Part shown: piece by piece, positions 33,041-41,259 of the stretch
Position numbering within the stretch: position 1 is the stretch's first letter
Layout of the letters: each line of letters starts with the position of its first letter
NCBI GenBank assembly: GCA_964488355.1
Contig: CAZAUJ010000002.1
Span: forward strand, 62,001 to 126,000
DNA: 64,000 bases
Source of the DNA: Thermoanaerobaculum sp964488355
GTDB taxonomy: Bacteria; Acidobacteriota; Thermoanaerobaculia; Thermoanaerobaculales; Thermoanaerobaculaceae
Reading direction: 5' to 3'
Notes under the pieces: generated by a model
What the model saw: the letters and a program-made list of their open reading frames with translations, nothing else
Database searches by the model: none
What the model was told of the DNA's origin: nothing
Position numbers and translations under genes: made by a program

Positions 33041-33535
33041 GTGGCTCGCCAGGCGAGGCGTCTTGGGTGTCAAGAAATCTTGACGGGTGATCAGGCTTTT
33101 TTCACCCTGGATATGGCCCGCCCCAGCGACCTGGAGGATCTCTACCAGCTGGTTGTGGCCTGTTTTGGGCAGCGTGCTTGGAGCTGGAAGGCGTGGCGGG
33201 AAGTGGTGTGCTGGCCCGGCTGGACCTGCTTGGTGCTTCGCCTGGGGGCTTCGGTGCGGGCGGCGATGGTGCTGCTGCTTTGGCCGCCGGTAGCTCAGCT
33301 CTCGTCGGTGGCGGTGCACCCCAGCTACCAGCGCCGGGGCTTGGGCAGGTGGCTGGTACGGGAGGCCATTGTCCGTGCTCGGCGGGCTGGTTGCCGATGG
33401 CTGGCGTTAGAGGTGGATCGAGACAGCCCAGCGGTGCGGCTCTACCGCCGTTTGGGCTTTGGCTTGGTGAGGCGGTTGCGCGAAGACGGCCTGATGCGAC
33501 TGGAAATGGCGCGGCGGCTACGGAGGCTACGGTGA
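33041..33535 (+). CDS. GNAT-family N-acetyltransferase (RimI-like)
   Basis: About 164 residues. The acetyl-CoA binding loop is seen in LSSVAVHPSYQRRGLGRWLV, followed by ALEVDRDSPAVRLYRRLGF, the RimI-type terminal motif. RimI enzymes acetylate N-termini such as ribosomal S18, but many paralogues act on other substrates. GTG 33041 sits 4 bases after AGGAGG; an upstream GTG at 33002 would add 13 residues, and the conserved domain starts only near 33113. It overlaps ubiX by 4 bp at the head of a seven-gene plus-strand operon. The 180-bp spacer to the left contains no other gene. Confidence 0.8.
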   Translation: MARQARRLGCQEILTGDQAFFTLDMARPSDLEDLYQLVVACFGQRAWSWKAWREVVCWPGWTCLVLRLGASVRAAMVLLLWPPVAQLSSVAVHPSYQRRGLGRWLVREAIVRARRAGCRWLALEVDRDSPAVRLYRRLGFGLVRRLREDGLMRLEMARRLRRLR

Positions 33536-34146
33536 GCGGCGAGTTGGCGCTGGTGCTCACCGGGGCTTGCGGCATGCGCCTTTCCGTGCGCTTTGCCGAG
33601 CTGGCCCTGACCCACCCGCAGGTGACGCGGTTGCACCTGGTTTTTTCCGACGGGGCGCGGTTGGTCCTGGCCTCCGAGCTGGGCAAGCAATGGGCCCAAC
33701 CTGCGGGTTTTCTCGCTCATCTGGCTGTGCCTGAGGGGGCTCGGGCCAAAGCCAGTCTCTGGCGGGAAGCGCAGCTGGTGGCGCCGATCGCTTCCGGCTC
33801 GTACCTTTTGCGAGGGGTGGTCATTCTTCCCTGCTCTGCCGCCACCGCCTGCTCTTTGGCGGCCGGCGTTTCCCGAGGCTTGGGCCAACGGCTTGGAGAC
33901 GTGGCCCTCAAGCAGCGCTGGCCTCTGCTCTTGGGCTTTCGCGAAACGCCCCTTTCCCTCATCCATTTGCAGGCCCTTTTAACCCTCACCGAGGCTGGCG
34001 CCATCGTGGTGCCCCCCATCCCCGCCTTTTACCTTCCCAGCGAGAACTTGGCCGATTTTGTGGAACACTACTGCATGCGGCTTTTCGACCTGTTGCATTT
34101 GCCTTTTCCCGCGCCTCACCTTCGCTGGCAGGGGCTTTCTTCATGA
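33532..34146 (+). CDS. ubiX: Flavin prenyltransferase UbiX
   Basis: A 204-residue flavoprotein with LTGACGMRL near the N-terminus (GASG region), the diagnostic IASGSYLLRGVVILPCSAATA, ALKQRWPLLLGFRETPLSLIH and PPIPAFYLP. UbiX makes prenylated FMN, the cofactor of UbiD-type decarboxylases used in quinone synthesis and aromatic acid decarboxylation. GTG overlaps the previous stop by 4 bp, and its own stop overlaps ubiA. The pairing with ubiA points to quinone synthesis; the UbiD partner is not in the window. Confidence 0.9.
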   Translation: MSGELALVLTGACGMRLSVRFAELALTHPQVTRLHLVFSDGARLVLASELGKQWAQPAGFLAHLAVPEGARAKASLWREAQLVAPIASGSYLLRGVVILPCSAATACSLAAGVSRGLGQRLGDVALKQRWPLLLGFRETPLSLIHLQALLTLTEAGAIVVPPIPAFYLPSENLADFVEHYCMRLFDLLHLPFPAPHLRWQGLSS

Positions 34147-35000
34147 GCTCACGACTTAAGACCCTTTCCGAACTGGTGGCGTTTCCCCACACGGTTTTTG
34201 CCTTGCCCTTTGCCTTAGTGGCGGTGCTGGCGGCGGCGGAGGGGATGCCCTCTTGGGGGACGCTTTTCTGGGTGGTGGTGGCCATGGTGGGCGCCCGCAC
34301 CGCTGCCATGGCGTTCAACCGCTTGGCCGACCAGCAGTTCGACGCGCAAAACCCTCGCACCGCCGGTCGCCCCTTGCCTTCCGGCAGGCTGCCGCGCAGC
34401 TACGCTTGGGCCGTGGTTGTGGCCGGAAGTTTTGCCCTGGTGCTGGCGGCGGCCCAACTCAACCCTCTTTGCCTGGCTCTCTCACCGGTGGCTCTGGCCT
34501 GGGTGCTCGGCTACTCGTACACCAAGCGCTTCACGGCCCTTTCCCACCTTTGGTTGGGCTTAGGTCTGGGCATGGCCCCCGTGGGAGGGTGGTTGGCGGT
34601 CACCGGGTCCTTTGCCTGGCCGCCCTTGGTGTTGGCGAGCGCCGTTACTTTTTGGGTTGCAGGCTTCGACGTGCTTTACAGCTTGCAAGACGTGGAGTTC
34701 GACCGCCGGGTTGGCCTTTACTCCCTTCCCGCCTCCTTGGGCGTGGGCACCGCCCTTTGGCTTGCCCGGGGCTTTCACCTTTTGGCGGGAGCAGGCTTTG
34801 CTGCCTTTGCTCGCCTGATCAACGGCGGGCTTTGGGCTATGGGGGCCGTGCTTTTGGCTTGGCTGCTTCTGCTAGCCCAGCACTGGCTAGTGGGCAACGG
34901 CCGCCTGGAGCGCATCAACGCCGCCTTTTTCACCGCCAACGGGTTGCTTTCCCTTACCATGTTGGCGCTCTTTGCCGTTGATATCATGGGCCGCCCATGA
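34143..35000 (+). CDS. UbiA-family prenyltransferase (4-hydroxybenzoate polyprenyltransferase type)
   Basis: A 285-residue membrane protein with about eight hydrophobic helices and both prenyl-diphosphate-binding Asp motifs: NRLADQQFDAQNPRTAGRPL near residue 60 and SLQDVEFDRRVGLYSLP near 182. These match the UbiA/MqnP branch, which prenylates 4-hydroxybenzoate or the futalosine-pathway intermediate in ubiquinone or menaquinone synthesis. Overlaps with ubiX and the kinase gene (4 bp each) show tight coupling. Which quinone is made cannot be read from this window. Confidence 0.88.
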   Translation: MSSRLKTLSELVAFPHTVFALPFALVAVLAAAEGMPSWGTLFWVVVAMVGARTAAMAFNRLADQQFDAQNPRTAGRPLPSGRLPRSYAWAVVVAGSFALVLAAAQLNPLCLALSPVALAWVLGYSYTKRFTALSHLWLGLGLGMAPVGGWLAVTGSFAWPPLVLASAVTFWVAGFDVLYSLQDVEFDRRVGLYSLPASLGVGTALWLARGFHLLAGAGFAAFARLINGGLWAMGAVLLAWLLLLAQHWLVGNGRLERINAAFFTANGLLSLTMLALFAVDIMGRP

Positions 35001-35650
35001 GCGAGACCCCCTTCCCTTTTCGCTATGTGGCGGTGGAGGGACCAATTGGCGTTGGCAAGACCTCGCTGGTCGAGCGTCTGGCGGCACGTTTTGCCGGGGT
35101 GAAGGTGCTGGAGGACGCCACCAACCCTTTCCTGGATGCCTTTTACAAGGGGGTACCGGGTGCGGCTTTCCAGGCACAGATCTTCTTTTTGCTGTCGCGT
35201 ACGCAGCAGCAAGAGGAGCTTCGCCAAGGGGAGCTTTTTACCCACTTGGTGGTGGCCGACTACACCATGGCCAAAGACCGGCTCTTCGCAAGGCTAAACC
35301 TAACCGACGCCGAGTTTGCCCTCTACGACCGCATTTACAAGCTCTTGGTGCCGGGTTTGCCCGAGCCCGATCTGGTGATTTATTTGGAGGCTTCAGTGGA
35401 GGTGTGCCTCGAAAGGATCCGGGGCCGCGGCCGGCCCTTCGAGCGTACAATAGAAGCAGGGTACCTGCGCAGGCTGAAGCAGGCCTACGCCGAGTACTTC
35501 TTCCACTACGCGGAGACGCCGCTTTTGGTGGTGAATACGGATGATTTGGACTTTGTGCACCGGGATGCGGACTTCGAAGCCCTGGTGGCGCACATGGTGC
35601 GTGTCCAGCGGGGCACGCAGATTTTCGTACCGCTCGGATCCGGAACGTGA
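34997..35650 (+). CDS. Deoxynucleoside kinase (dAdo/dCyd/dGuo kinase family)
   Basis: A 217-residue P-loop kinase with VEGPIGVGKTSL at residues 12-24, the Lid-type RIRGRGRPFER region near residue 136 and a hydrophobic insert around YDRIYKLL. Bacterial members phosphorylate deoxyadenosine or deoxyguanosine for nucleotide salvage. The ATG overlaps the ubiA stop by 4 bp. A 101-bp spacer then separates it from panB, with TTGACG at 35676 and a perfect palindrome TCCCATATGGGA (35698-35709). Confidence 0.88.
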   Translation: MSETPFPFRYVAVEGPIGVGKTSLVERLAARFAGVKVLEDATNPFLDAFYKGVPGAAFQAQIFFLLSRTQQQEELRQGELFTHLVVADYTMAKDRLFARLNLTDAEFALYDRIYKLLVPGLPEPDLVIYLEASVEVCLERIRGRGRPFERTIEAGYLRRLKQAYAEYFFHYAETPLLVVNTDDLDFVHRDADFEALVAHMVRVQRGTQIFVPLGSGT

Positions 35651-35751
35651 CCGAGACGGGGAGCACCCGCTGCCTTTGACGTGCTTGGCGGCGTGGATCC
35701 CATATGGGACCGCGACCTGCCTCACCGGATCCGTCGGTCCAGGGGGGACCG

Positions 35752-36588
35752 ATGGAGGAGAAAGTCTCGGCTGCCAGCCTGGCTCATCTTAAAGGCAAGG
35801 GCAAAATCGTTATGGTCACCGCCACCGACGAACCCACCGGTCGGCTGGCCGACCTGGCGGGGGTGGATGCGGTGCTGGTGGGGGATTCCCTGGCCATGGC
35901 TGTTCTGGGACGTCCCTCCACCCTTTCCGTGACCATGGAGGAGATGCTGCACCACACCCGCGCGGTGGCGAGCGGGGTACGGCGCGCGCTGTTGGTGGCC
36001 GATATGCCCTTTGGCTCCTACCAGGTGTCGGTGGCGGAGGCGGTACGCAACGCGTGCCGCCTACTGGCGGAGGGTGGCGCGCAGGCCGTGAAGCTGGAGG
36101 GACCGCGGTGCGCCGAGGTGCGGGCCATGGTGGCCGCCGGCGTGCCGGTCATGGGTCACCTGGGCTTGACGCCCCAAGCCTGTCACCTCCTGGGTGGTTA
36201 TCGGGTTCAGGGCAAGACGTTGGCCCAAGCCCGCCAGCTCCTGCAACAGGCCAAGGAGCTGGAACAGGCGGGCATCTTTGCCCTAGTGCTGGAAAGCATC
36301 CCGCCGACCCTGGGCAGAGCCATCACCGAAGCGCTGTCGGTGCCCACCATCGGCATCGGTGCCGGCTTTTATTGCGACGGACAAGTGATGGTGATGGCCG
36401 ACCTTCTGGGGCTGGCTCCGCAGCCGGCGCCGCGTTTCGTTCGGCGTTACGCCCAGCTGTCCGAGACTATTCGCCAGGCGGTGGCAGCCTTTGCCGAGGA
36501 TGTGCGTGCTGGCCGTTACCCCGGGCCGGAGGAGTGCTACGCCGACCCGCCGGAGTTGGTCGCGGCCCTTTCCCCGCGGGAGGTGTGA
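35752..36588 (+). CDS. panB: 3-methyl-2-oxobutanoate hydroxymethyltransferase
   Basis: A 278-residue TIM-barrel enzyme. It shows KIVMVTATDEPTGRLAD, the metal site region VLVGDSLAMAVLG, LLVADMPFGSY, AVKLEG and PTIGIGAG. PanB transfers a methylene group from 5,10-methylene-THF to alpha-ketoisovalerate, the first step to pantoate. The ATG at 35752 follows AGGGGGGACC; an earlier in-frame ATG at 35704 lies in the upstream palindrome and would add 16 non-conserved residues. panC follows after 1 bp. Confidence 0.95.
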   Translation: MEEKVSAASLAHLKGKGKIVMVTATDEPTGRLADLAGVDAVLVGDSLAMAVLGRPSTLSVTMEEMLHHTRAVASGVRRALLVADMPFGSYQVSVAEAVRNACRLLAEGGAQAVKLEGPRCAEVRAMVAAGVPVMGHLGLTPQACHLLGGYRVQGKTLAQARQLLQQAKELEQAGIFALVLESIPPTLGRAITEALSVPTIGIGAGFYCDGQVMVMADLLGLAPQPAPRFVRRYAQLSETIRQAVAAFAEDVRAGRYPGPEECYADPPELVAALSPREV

Positions 36589-36589
36589 G

Positions 36590-37441
36590 ATGCTGGTGGT
36601 CACCTCGATTGCTGCCGTCCGCTCCCGTCGGCAGGAGCTTTTCCGCCAAGGCTTACGCGTGGCCTTCGTGCCCACCATGGGCGCGCTGCACCAGGGCCAC
36701 CTGGCCCTGGTCCGTCGTGCACGGGAGCTGGGGGACGAGGTGTGGGTGTCTATCTTCGTCAACCCCACCCAGTTTGGCCCCGGGGAAGATTACGAGCGCT
36801 ACCCTCGGGACCTGGAGCGGGATGCGGCGCTACTGCGCCAGGAAGGTGTGCAGCTGCTGTTCGCCCCCTCGGTACGAGAGATGTACCCCAAGCCACCTCA
36901 GGTGCTGCTGGACCTGCCGGCCCTGGCGGGTCATCTCTGTGGCGCGCACCGACCGGGTCACTTTCGCGGTGTGGCGCTGGTGGTGGCCAAGCTGTTCAAC
37001 ATCGTCCAGCCCGACGTGGCGGTTTTCGGCGCCAAGGACTATCAACAGGCGCGCATCGTGCGCCAGCTGGTAGAGGACCTCACCTTTTCCTGTGCCATCG
37101 AGGTGGTGCCCACCGTGCGGGAGGCCGACGGCTTAGCCATGTCCTCCCGCAACAGCTACTTAAGCCAGGAGGAACGTCAGGCGGCCCTTTCCCTCTCCCG
37201 CGCTTTGCAGGCGGCCGCCCAGGCGGTGGCGGCCGGGGAGCGCTCAGGGTCTGCCTTGGAGGCCCTGCTCCTTTCGGAGCTAGAAAAACACCCGGGAGTT
37301 CGGCCCCAGTACGTGGCCGCGGTGCACCCGGAAACCTTGCAACCCCTCGCGCACATTAGCGACCGCGTGGTGTTGGCAGTGGCAGCTTTTGTGGGCAGCA
37401 CGCGCCTGATTGATAACCTGCTGGTGGAGGTACGCCCATGA
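36590..37441 (+). CDS. panC: Pantothenate synthetase
   Basis: A 283-residue class I-like adenylate-forming ligase. Conserved motifs are VPTMGALHQGHLALV with the HxGH nucleotide signature, FVNPTQFGPGEDYERYPR, GHFRGVALVVAKLFN, FGAKDYQQ and the KMSKS-like MSSRN. It joins pantoate and beta-alanine with ATP. The start lies 1 bp past the panB stop, and the stop overlaps panD by 4 bp, completing a panBCD operon. Confidence 0.95.
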   Translation: MLVVTSIAAVRSRRQELFRQGLRVAFVPTMGALHQGHLALVRRARELGDEVWVSIFVNPTQFGPGEDYERYPRDLERDAALLRQEGVQLLFAPSVREMYPKPPQVLLDLPALAGHLCGAHRPGHFRGVALVVAKLFNIVQPDVAVFGAKDYQQARIVRQLVEDLTFSCAIEVVPTVREADGLAMSSRNSYLSQEERQAALSLSRALQAAAQAVAAGERSGSALEALLLSELEKHPGVRPQYVAAVHPETLQPLAHISDRVVLAVAAFVGSTRLIDNLLVEVRP

Positions 37442-37827
37442 TGCTGCGTCCTTTCTTGCGCGGCAAGCTCCACCGGGCGCGCGTTACCCGCGCCGACCTG
37501 CACTACATGGGCTCCATTACCATTGACCGGTTGCTGCTGGAGGCGGCTGATTTCCTTCCCCTGGAGCAGGTGGAGGTGTACAACATCACCCGGGGAACCC
37601 GCTTTGCCACCTACTGCATAGCTGGTGCCCCGGGCAGCGGTGAGGTGGGCATCAACGGTGCCGCCGCTCACCTGGCGCACGTGGGCGATTTGGTCATCGT
37701 CTGCGCTTACTGCCTTTTGGATCGGGAAGAAATTCCCCAACACCGGGCCAAGGTGGTGCTGGTGGCGGATGGCAACCGTGTGGGAGAGGTGCGCACGGTC
37801 ACGCCCTTCGACGAGCCGCTCGTTTAA
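37438..37827 (+). CDS. panD: Aspartate 1-decarboxylase (pyruvoyl-dependent)
   Basis: A 129-residue proenzyme. The self-cleavage site is Gly25-Ser26 in YMGSITID, which yields the pyruvoyl cofactor, and GKLHRARVTRADLHY precedes it as in the family. PanD makes beta-alanine from aspartate for PanC. Two consecutive ATG codons are present at the start. It ends the operon; the following 37-bp spacer to the converging TPR gene has no clear terminator. Confidence 0.95.
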   Translation: MMLRPFLRGKLHRARVTRADLHYMGSITIDRLLLEAADFLPLEQVEVYNITRGTRFATYCIAGAPGSGEVGINGAAAHLAHVGDLVIVCAYCLLDREEIPQHRAKVVLVADGNRVGEVRTVTPFDEPLV

Positions 37828-37864
37828 GCTCTTGTTGACGCTGCCCGGCCCTGGCCGTTGGGGC

Positions 37865-38773
37865 TTAAAGGTACTTGAGCATCTCTTTAGCCAGCCCGGC
37901 GTCCTTGTAATCAGGCGCCACCTGCAGCAGGTGGAGCAAGAGCTCCTTGGCCTTGGCGTTCTCCCCCGCGCGCACCAACAGCATGGCCAGCTCGTACAGG
38001 ACGGGAGCGTAGTCCGGGTTGGCGGCCAAAGCCTGCTCCAAAAGCGGCCGGGCCTTGGCGTCGTCCCCCTTGTTGATGTGCTCCGCCGCCTCACTAAAGA
38101 GCACCGCCGGGTCACTGGGGTTGGCCTGCTTGTAGCGCCCCATGTACTGCTCGTAAAGCGCCTTGTCGCCCTTGGCGAGGGCGGCATTGGCGGCTAACGC
38201 CAGGCAAAGGGCAAATTCGGGTTTAGCTGCCAGACATTTTTCCGCCGCTGCGAGCGCCTCGGCCGGCTTGCCCGCCTCCAGGTCGGCATCGCCCAGGGCG
38301 AGCCAAGCCAGGTACAGGTCAGGTTTTTTAGCCACCGCGATGGCAAACTTCTCCCGCGCCTCCGCCTTTTTGCCCGCTTCCCAAAGGTCCCGGCCTTCCC
38401 GCAGCTCTCTAAGGCCCGGCTCTTCCACCTCGGCCGCAGCCTCTTCCAGCTTCTTGAGCTGGAAGGAGAGCTCCAGAGTTTGGCCGCCAATGAGGGGTTT
38501 GTGGTCCTGCTCGATGCCCTGAAAACCTTGGGCCTCCACGCGGAAGGTGTAAACCTTGGTGGCATCCACAATCACAAGGGAAAACTTGCCCTTGGCGTCG
38601 GTGGTGAGCTCCTTGCGGAAGGTGCCCAGGTCCCGGCAGGTAATGGTGATTTTGGCGCCGGCAATGGGGTTGCCCTTGCTGTCAGTAACCGTGCCCTTTA
38701 CGTGGCCCTGCGCTTGTGCAAACAAGAACACGGGCCAAAATACGAACAACGCAAAAAGGGCGATTCTTTTCAT
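37865..38773 (-). CDS. Exported protein with carboxypeptidase-regulatory-like domain and TPR repeats
   Basis: A 302-residue protein. A signal peptide (MKRIALFALFVFWPVFLFAQA) is followed by a roughly 80-residue beta-sandwich (GTVTDSKGNPIAGAKITIT, TTDAKGKFSLVI) typical of CarboxypepD_reg domains, and then about six TPR-like helical repeats rich in Ala, Lys and Leu (ALGDADLEAGKPAEALAAAE, GDDAKARPLLEQALAANPDY). It is probably a periplasmic protein-interaction scaffold; the partner is unknown. A GGAGGGG site precedes the ATG. Confidence 0.8.
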   Translation of the reverse strand: MKRIALFALFVFWPVFLFAQAQGHVKGTVTDSKGNPIAGAKITITCRDLGTFRKELTTDAKGKFSLVIVDATKVYTFRVEAQGFQGIEQDHKPLIGGQTLELSFQLKKLEEAAAEVEEPGLRELREGRDLWEAGKKAEAREKFAIAVAKKPDLYLAWLALGDADLEAGKPAEALAAAEKCLAAKPEFALCLALAANAALAKGDKALYEQYMGRYKQANPSDPAVLFSEAAEHINKGDDAKARPLLEQALAANPDYAPVLYELAMLLVRAGENAKAKELLLHLLQVAPDYKDAGLAKEMLKYL

Positions 38774-38855
38774 GGCTTCTGCCCCTCCTTCCCCACCCAA
38801 AAACAGTTTAGGCTTCGGCAACCTTGCCCGCAAGGGAGGGGGCTCGCTCAGCGCC

Positions 38856-41249
38856 CTACGGGTCCGGGGTGAGGCTGCCCCGGTAACCGCGGAGAGCTTC
38901 CGCCATGCTAGCCAGCCGGCGGTAAGCCAGGCCAAAGACGCTTTTTTCCGGAAATTGGCCTCGCTCGTCGCGCTCGCCCGCCTCCACCCCGGTCAACAGC
39001 GCCAAGCCCTCGCGGATGTGGGTGACGGGGTAAATGTGGAAGCGGCCGGCGGCCACCGCCTCCACCACCTCCGGCGAGAGGTGCAGGTCGTCCACGTTGG
39101 CCTGGGGGATAAGCACACCTTGGCTTCCGGAAAGGCCGCGGGCCTGACACAAGGCAAAAAAGCCCTCGATTTTCTCGTTCACCCTACCGATGGCCTGCAC
39201 CTGGCCCCACTGGTCCACCGAACCGGTGACCGCGAGATCCTGGCGCAGGGGCAGACCCGAAAGAGCTGAGAGGATGGCGTAAACCTCGGCTGAAGACGCG
39301 CTGTCGCCTTCCACGCCTGCGTAGGCCTGTTCGAAGGTGATGGAGGCGTGCACGGAAAGGGGGAAGTCGGTGGCGAAGGTGCCCCGCAAAAAGCCGGTAA
39401 GGATCAGCACCCCTTTGTCATGGGTACGCCCCGAAAGCCGAACCTCGCGCTCAATGCTCACTACCCCCTCCGTGCCCACCGACACTCGGGCCGTCACCCG
39501 GCCCGGAAGGCCGAAAGCAAAGTAGCCCAGGTCGTAAACCGCCAGGCCGTTCACCTGCCCCACCGCCCAGCCTTCGGTGCTAACCACCAGCAGGCGGTCC
39601 AGCATGAACTGCAGGAGCCTCTCCTCCGGTAGGGAGAAGCGCTGCCGGCGCTGACGAACCGCGTCCCGGATGTGGGTGTGGGAGATTACCTCAGCTGCTT
39701 GCCGGCGCGCCAGGAAAGCCGCCTCCCTCAAAATGTCAGCCACGTCGGAAAAGCGCGCCGTAAGGCGGCGACGGGGCCCCCCCAGCCGTACGCCCTCTTC
39801 CACCAGGGCCTTCATGCCCGCGCGGTCTAGAGGCGGGAGCTTTTCCTCCTGCACGATCTTGGCCATTACCCGCAAAAACCCGTCCACGTGCTGTGGGGTC
39901 AGGGGAGTATCTGGGCCGAAGTCGGCCAGCACCTTGAACAACTTGCCGAACTCCTCGTCCAGCTCGTAAAGGGCGTCGAACAGGCCCCGATCGCCCAGCA
40001 GCACTACCTTCAGGCAGAGGTCAATGGGCTCGGGCTGCAGGGCGTGGCCCGAAGAGGCAAAGAGGGTTTCCCGCGGGCGAATGACCGCTTGGCGGTAGCG
40101 CAGGGCGCGTTTGAGGGCAGGCCAGGCGCCGGGCTCGCCCAACACGTCGGCGGCATTGAGAACCAGAAAGCCGCCGTTGGCGCGGGCGAGCGAGCCAGCG
40201 CGAATGCGCGTGTGGTCCGAAGTGAGCTGGGGTCCATCGCCAAAACGGCCCTCGATGGTCCCGAGCAAGTTGGCAAGCGAAGGCTCGGTTTCCACCACCA
40301 CTGGACGCCCCTGGGTGTGGGTGTTGTCCACCACCACGTTGACGGCATAGCGGAGGCGCACGTCCTCGGGCACTTCCCCCTGGAGGAAGGCTTGCATGTT
40401 TGCCAGCAGGTCCTCCTGCACCTGGCGAAGGTAGCCTTCAACCCGCTCATCGCCCACCGCTTGGGCAATTTCCTTGCACAAAGCCGCCAGCTTGGGGCCC
40501 ACCATGGCTTGGCGCAGCTGGCCAGCGCGTTGCTGCATCTGCGAGCCGATGGCCATCACCTGCGAAACCACCTGCTGAAGCTCGGAGCTGAGTTCCTGGT
40601 GGGTGCGCGCCAGCCTCTCCAGTTCCTGATTGTCGAACTTTCCTTCCTGCGCCAGGCGCCACAGCTTTTCCATGGATATGGGCCGCTCATTCACCACCGC
40701 CAGCACTTCCGGATGGGTAACCGTGCCCACGTGCACTTGCACCAAGGCAAAACCGGCCTTTCGTGCCCGCGCCTCGAATTCGCGCAGCAGCTTTTCCTGC
40801 TGCTGCTGCAAATCCTCCAGGGCCTCGTCCACGATCTTCTGCACCTGCGGGCTCTCCAGCAAGCCCGGGATCAGGCTGGTCAGCTCCCGCATCAGGAAAG
40901 CCATGCGCTCCCGCAACACCGCACCGGCGCCTGGGCGCAAACGCAAAAGCTTGGGCCGCTCCGGGCTTGCGAAGTTGAACACGTAGATGAGGTCCTCGGG
41001 CACGGGACCAGCCTGGGAAAGCTTGCGCACGTGCAGCTCTACGGCCGTCATCCGGCCGGTCCCCACCAAGCCGGTGACGAACACGTTAAAGCCGGGAGCC
41101 TCGCAGGTAAGCCCCAGTTCCAGCGCCGCCACGCCGCGCTCCTGACCCACGATGCCCAGAGCCGGCTCCAGCTCCAGGGAGCTTTGCTGGGGAACCCAGT
41201 CGTCCGGACAGGAAAAGCGTAGCTGCTCCGTTGGCAAGGGCGCCACCAT
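38856..41249 (-). CDS. Lon-like ATP-dependent protease (S16 family, YcbZ/LonB type)
   Basis: A 797-residue AAA+ protease. The P-loop reads VTGLVGTGRMTA near residue 58, with Arg where Lys is usual, a change common in this Lon-like branch. A long helical insert follows (about 130-290), then GGFLVLNAADVL as Walker B-like. The C-terminal proteolytic domain has the catalytic Ser in EGDSASSAEVY and the Lys in GRVNEKIEGFF. No membrane helices are seen. It would degrade damaged or regulatory proteins. GGAGG precedes the ATG at 41249. Confidence 0.88.
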   Translation of the reverse strand: MVAPLPTEQLRFSCPDDWVPQQSSLELEPALGIVGQERGVAALELGLTCEAPGFNVFVTGLVGTGRMTAVELHVRKLSQAGPVPEDLIYVFNFASPERPKLLRLRPGAGAVLRERMAFLMRELTSLIPGLLESPQVQKIVDEALEDLQQQQEKLLREFEARARKAGFALVQVHVGTVTHPEVLAVVNERPISMEKLWRLAQEGKFDNQELERLARTHQELSSELQQVVSQVMAIGSQMQQRAGQLRQAMVGPKLAALCKEIAQAVGDERVEGYLRQVQEDLLANMQAFLQGEVPEDVRLRYAVNVVVDNTHTQGRPVVVETEPSLANLLGTIEGRFGDGPQLTSDHTRIRAGSLARANGGFLVLNAADVLGEPGAWPALKRALRYRQAVIRPRETLFASSGHALQPEPIDLCLKVVLLGDRGLFDALYELDEEFGKLFKVLADFGPDTPLTPQHVDGFLRVMAKIVQEEKLPPLDRAGMKALVEEGVRLGGPRRRLTARFSDVADILREAAFLARRQAAEVISHTHIRDAVRQRRQRFSLPEERLLQFMLDRLLVVSTEGWAVGQVNGLAVYDLGYFAFGLPGRVTARVSVGTEGVVSIEREVRLSGRTHDKGVLILTGFLRGTFATDFPLSVHASITFEQAYAGVEGDSASSAEVYAILSALSGLPLRQDLAVTGSVDQWGQVQAIGRVNEKIEGFFALCQARGLSGSQGVLIPQANVDDLHLSPEVVEAVAAGRFHIYPVTHIREGLALLTGVEAGERDERGQFPEKSVFGLAYRRLASMAEALRGYRGSLTPDP

Positions 41250-41259
41250 GTTCCGCCTC

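Noticed and set aside
39888..41222. Plus-strand frame of 444 codons opposite the Lon-like protease
   Set aside because: Shadow of a conserved gene; His/Gln/Leu-rich with no motif.
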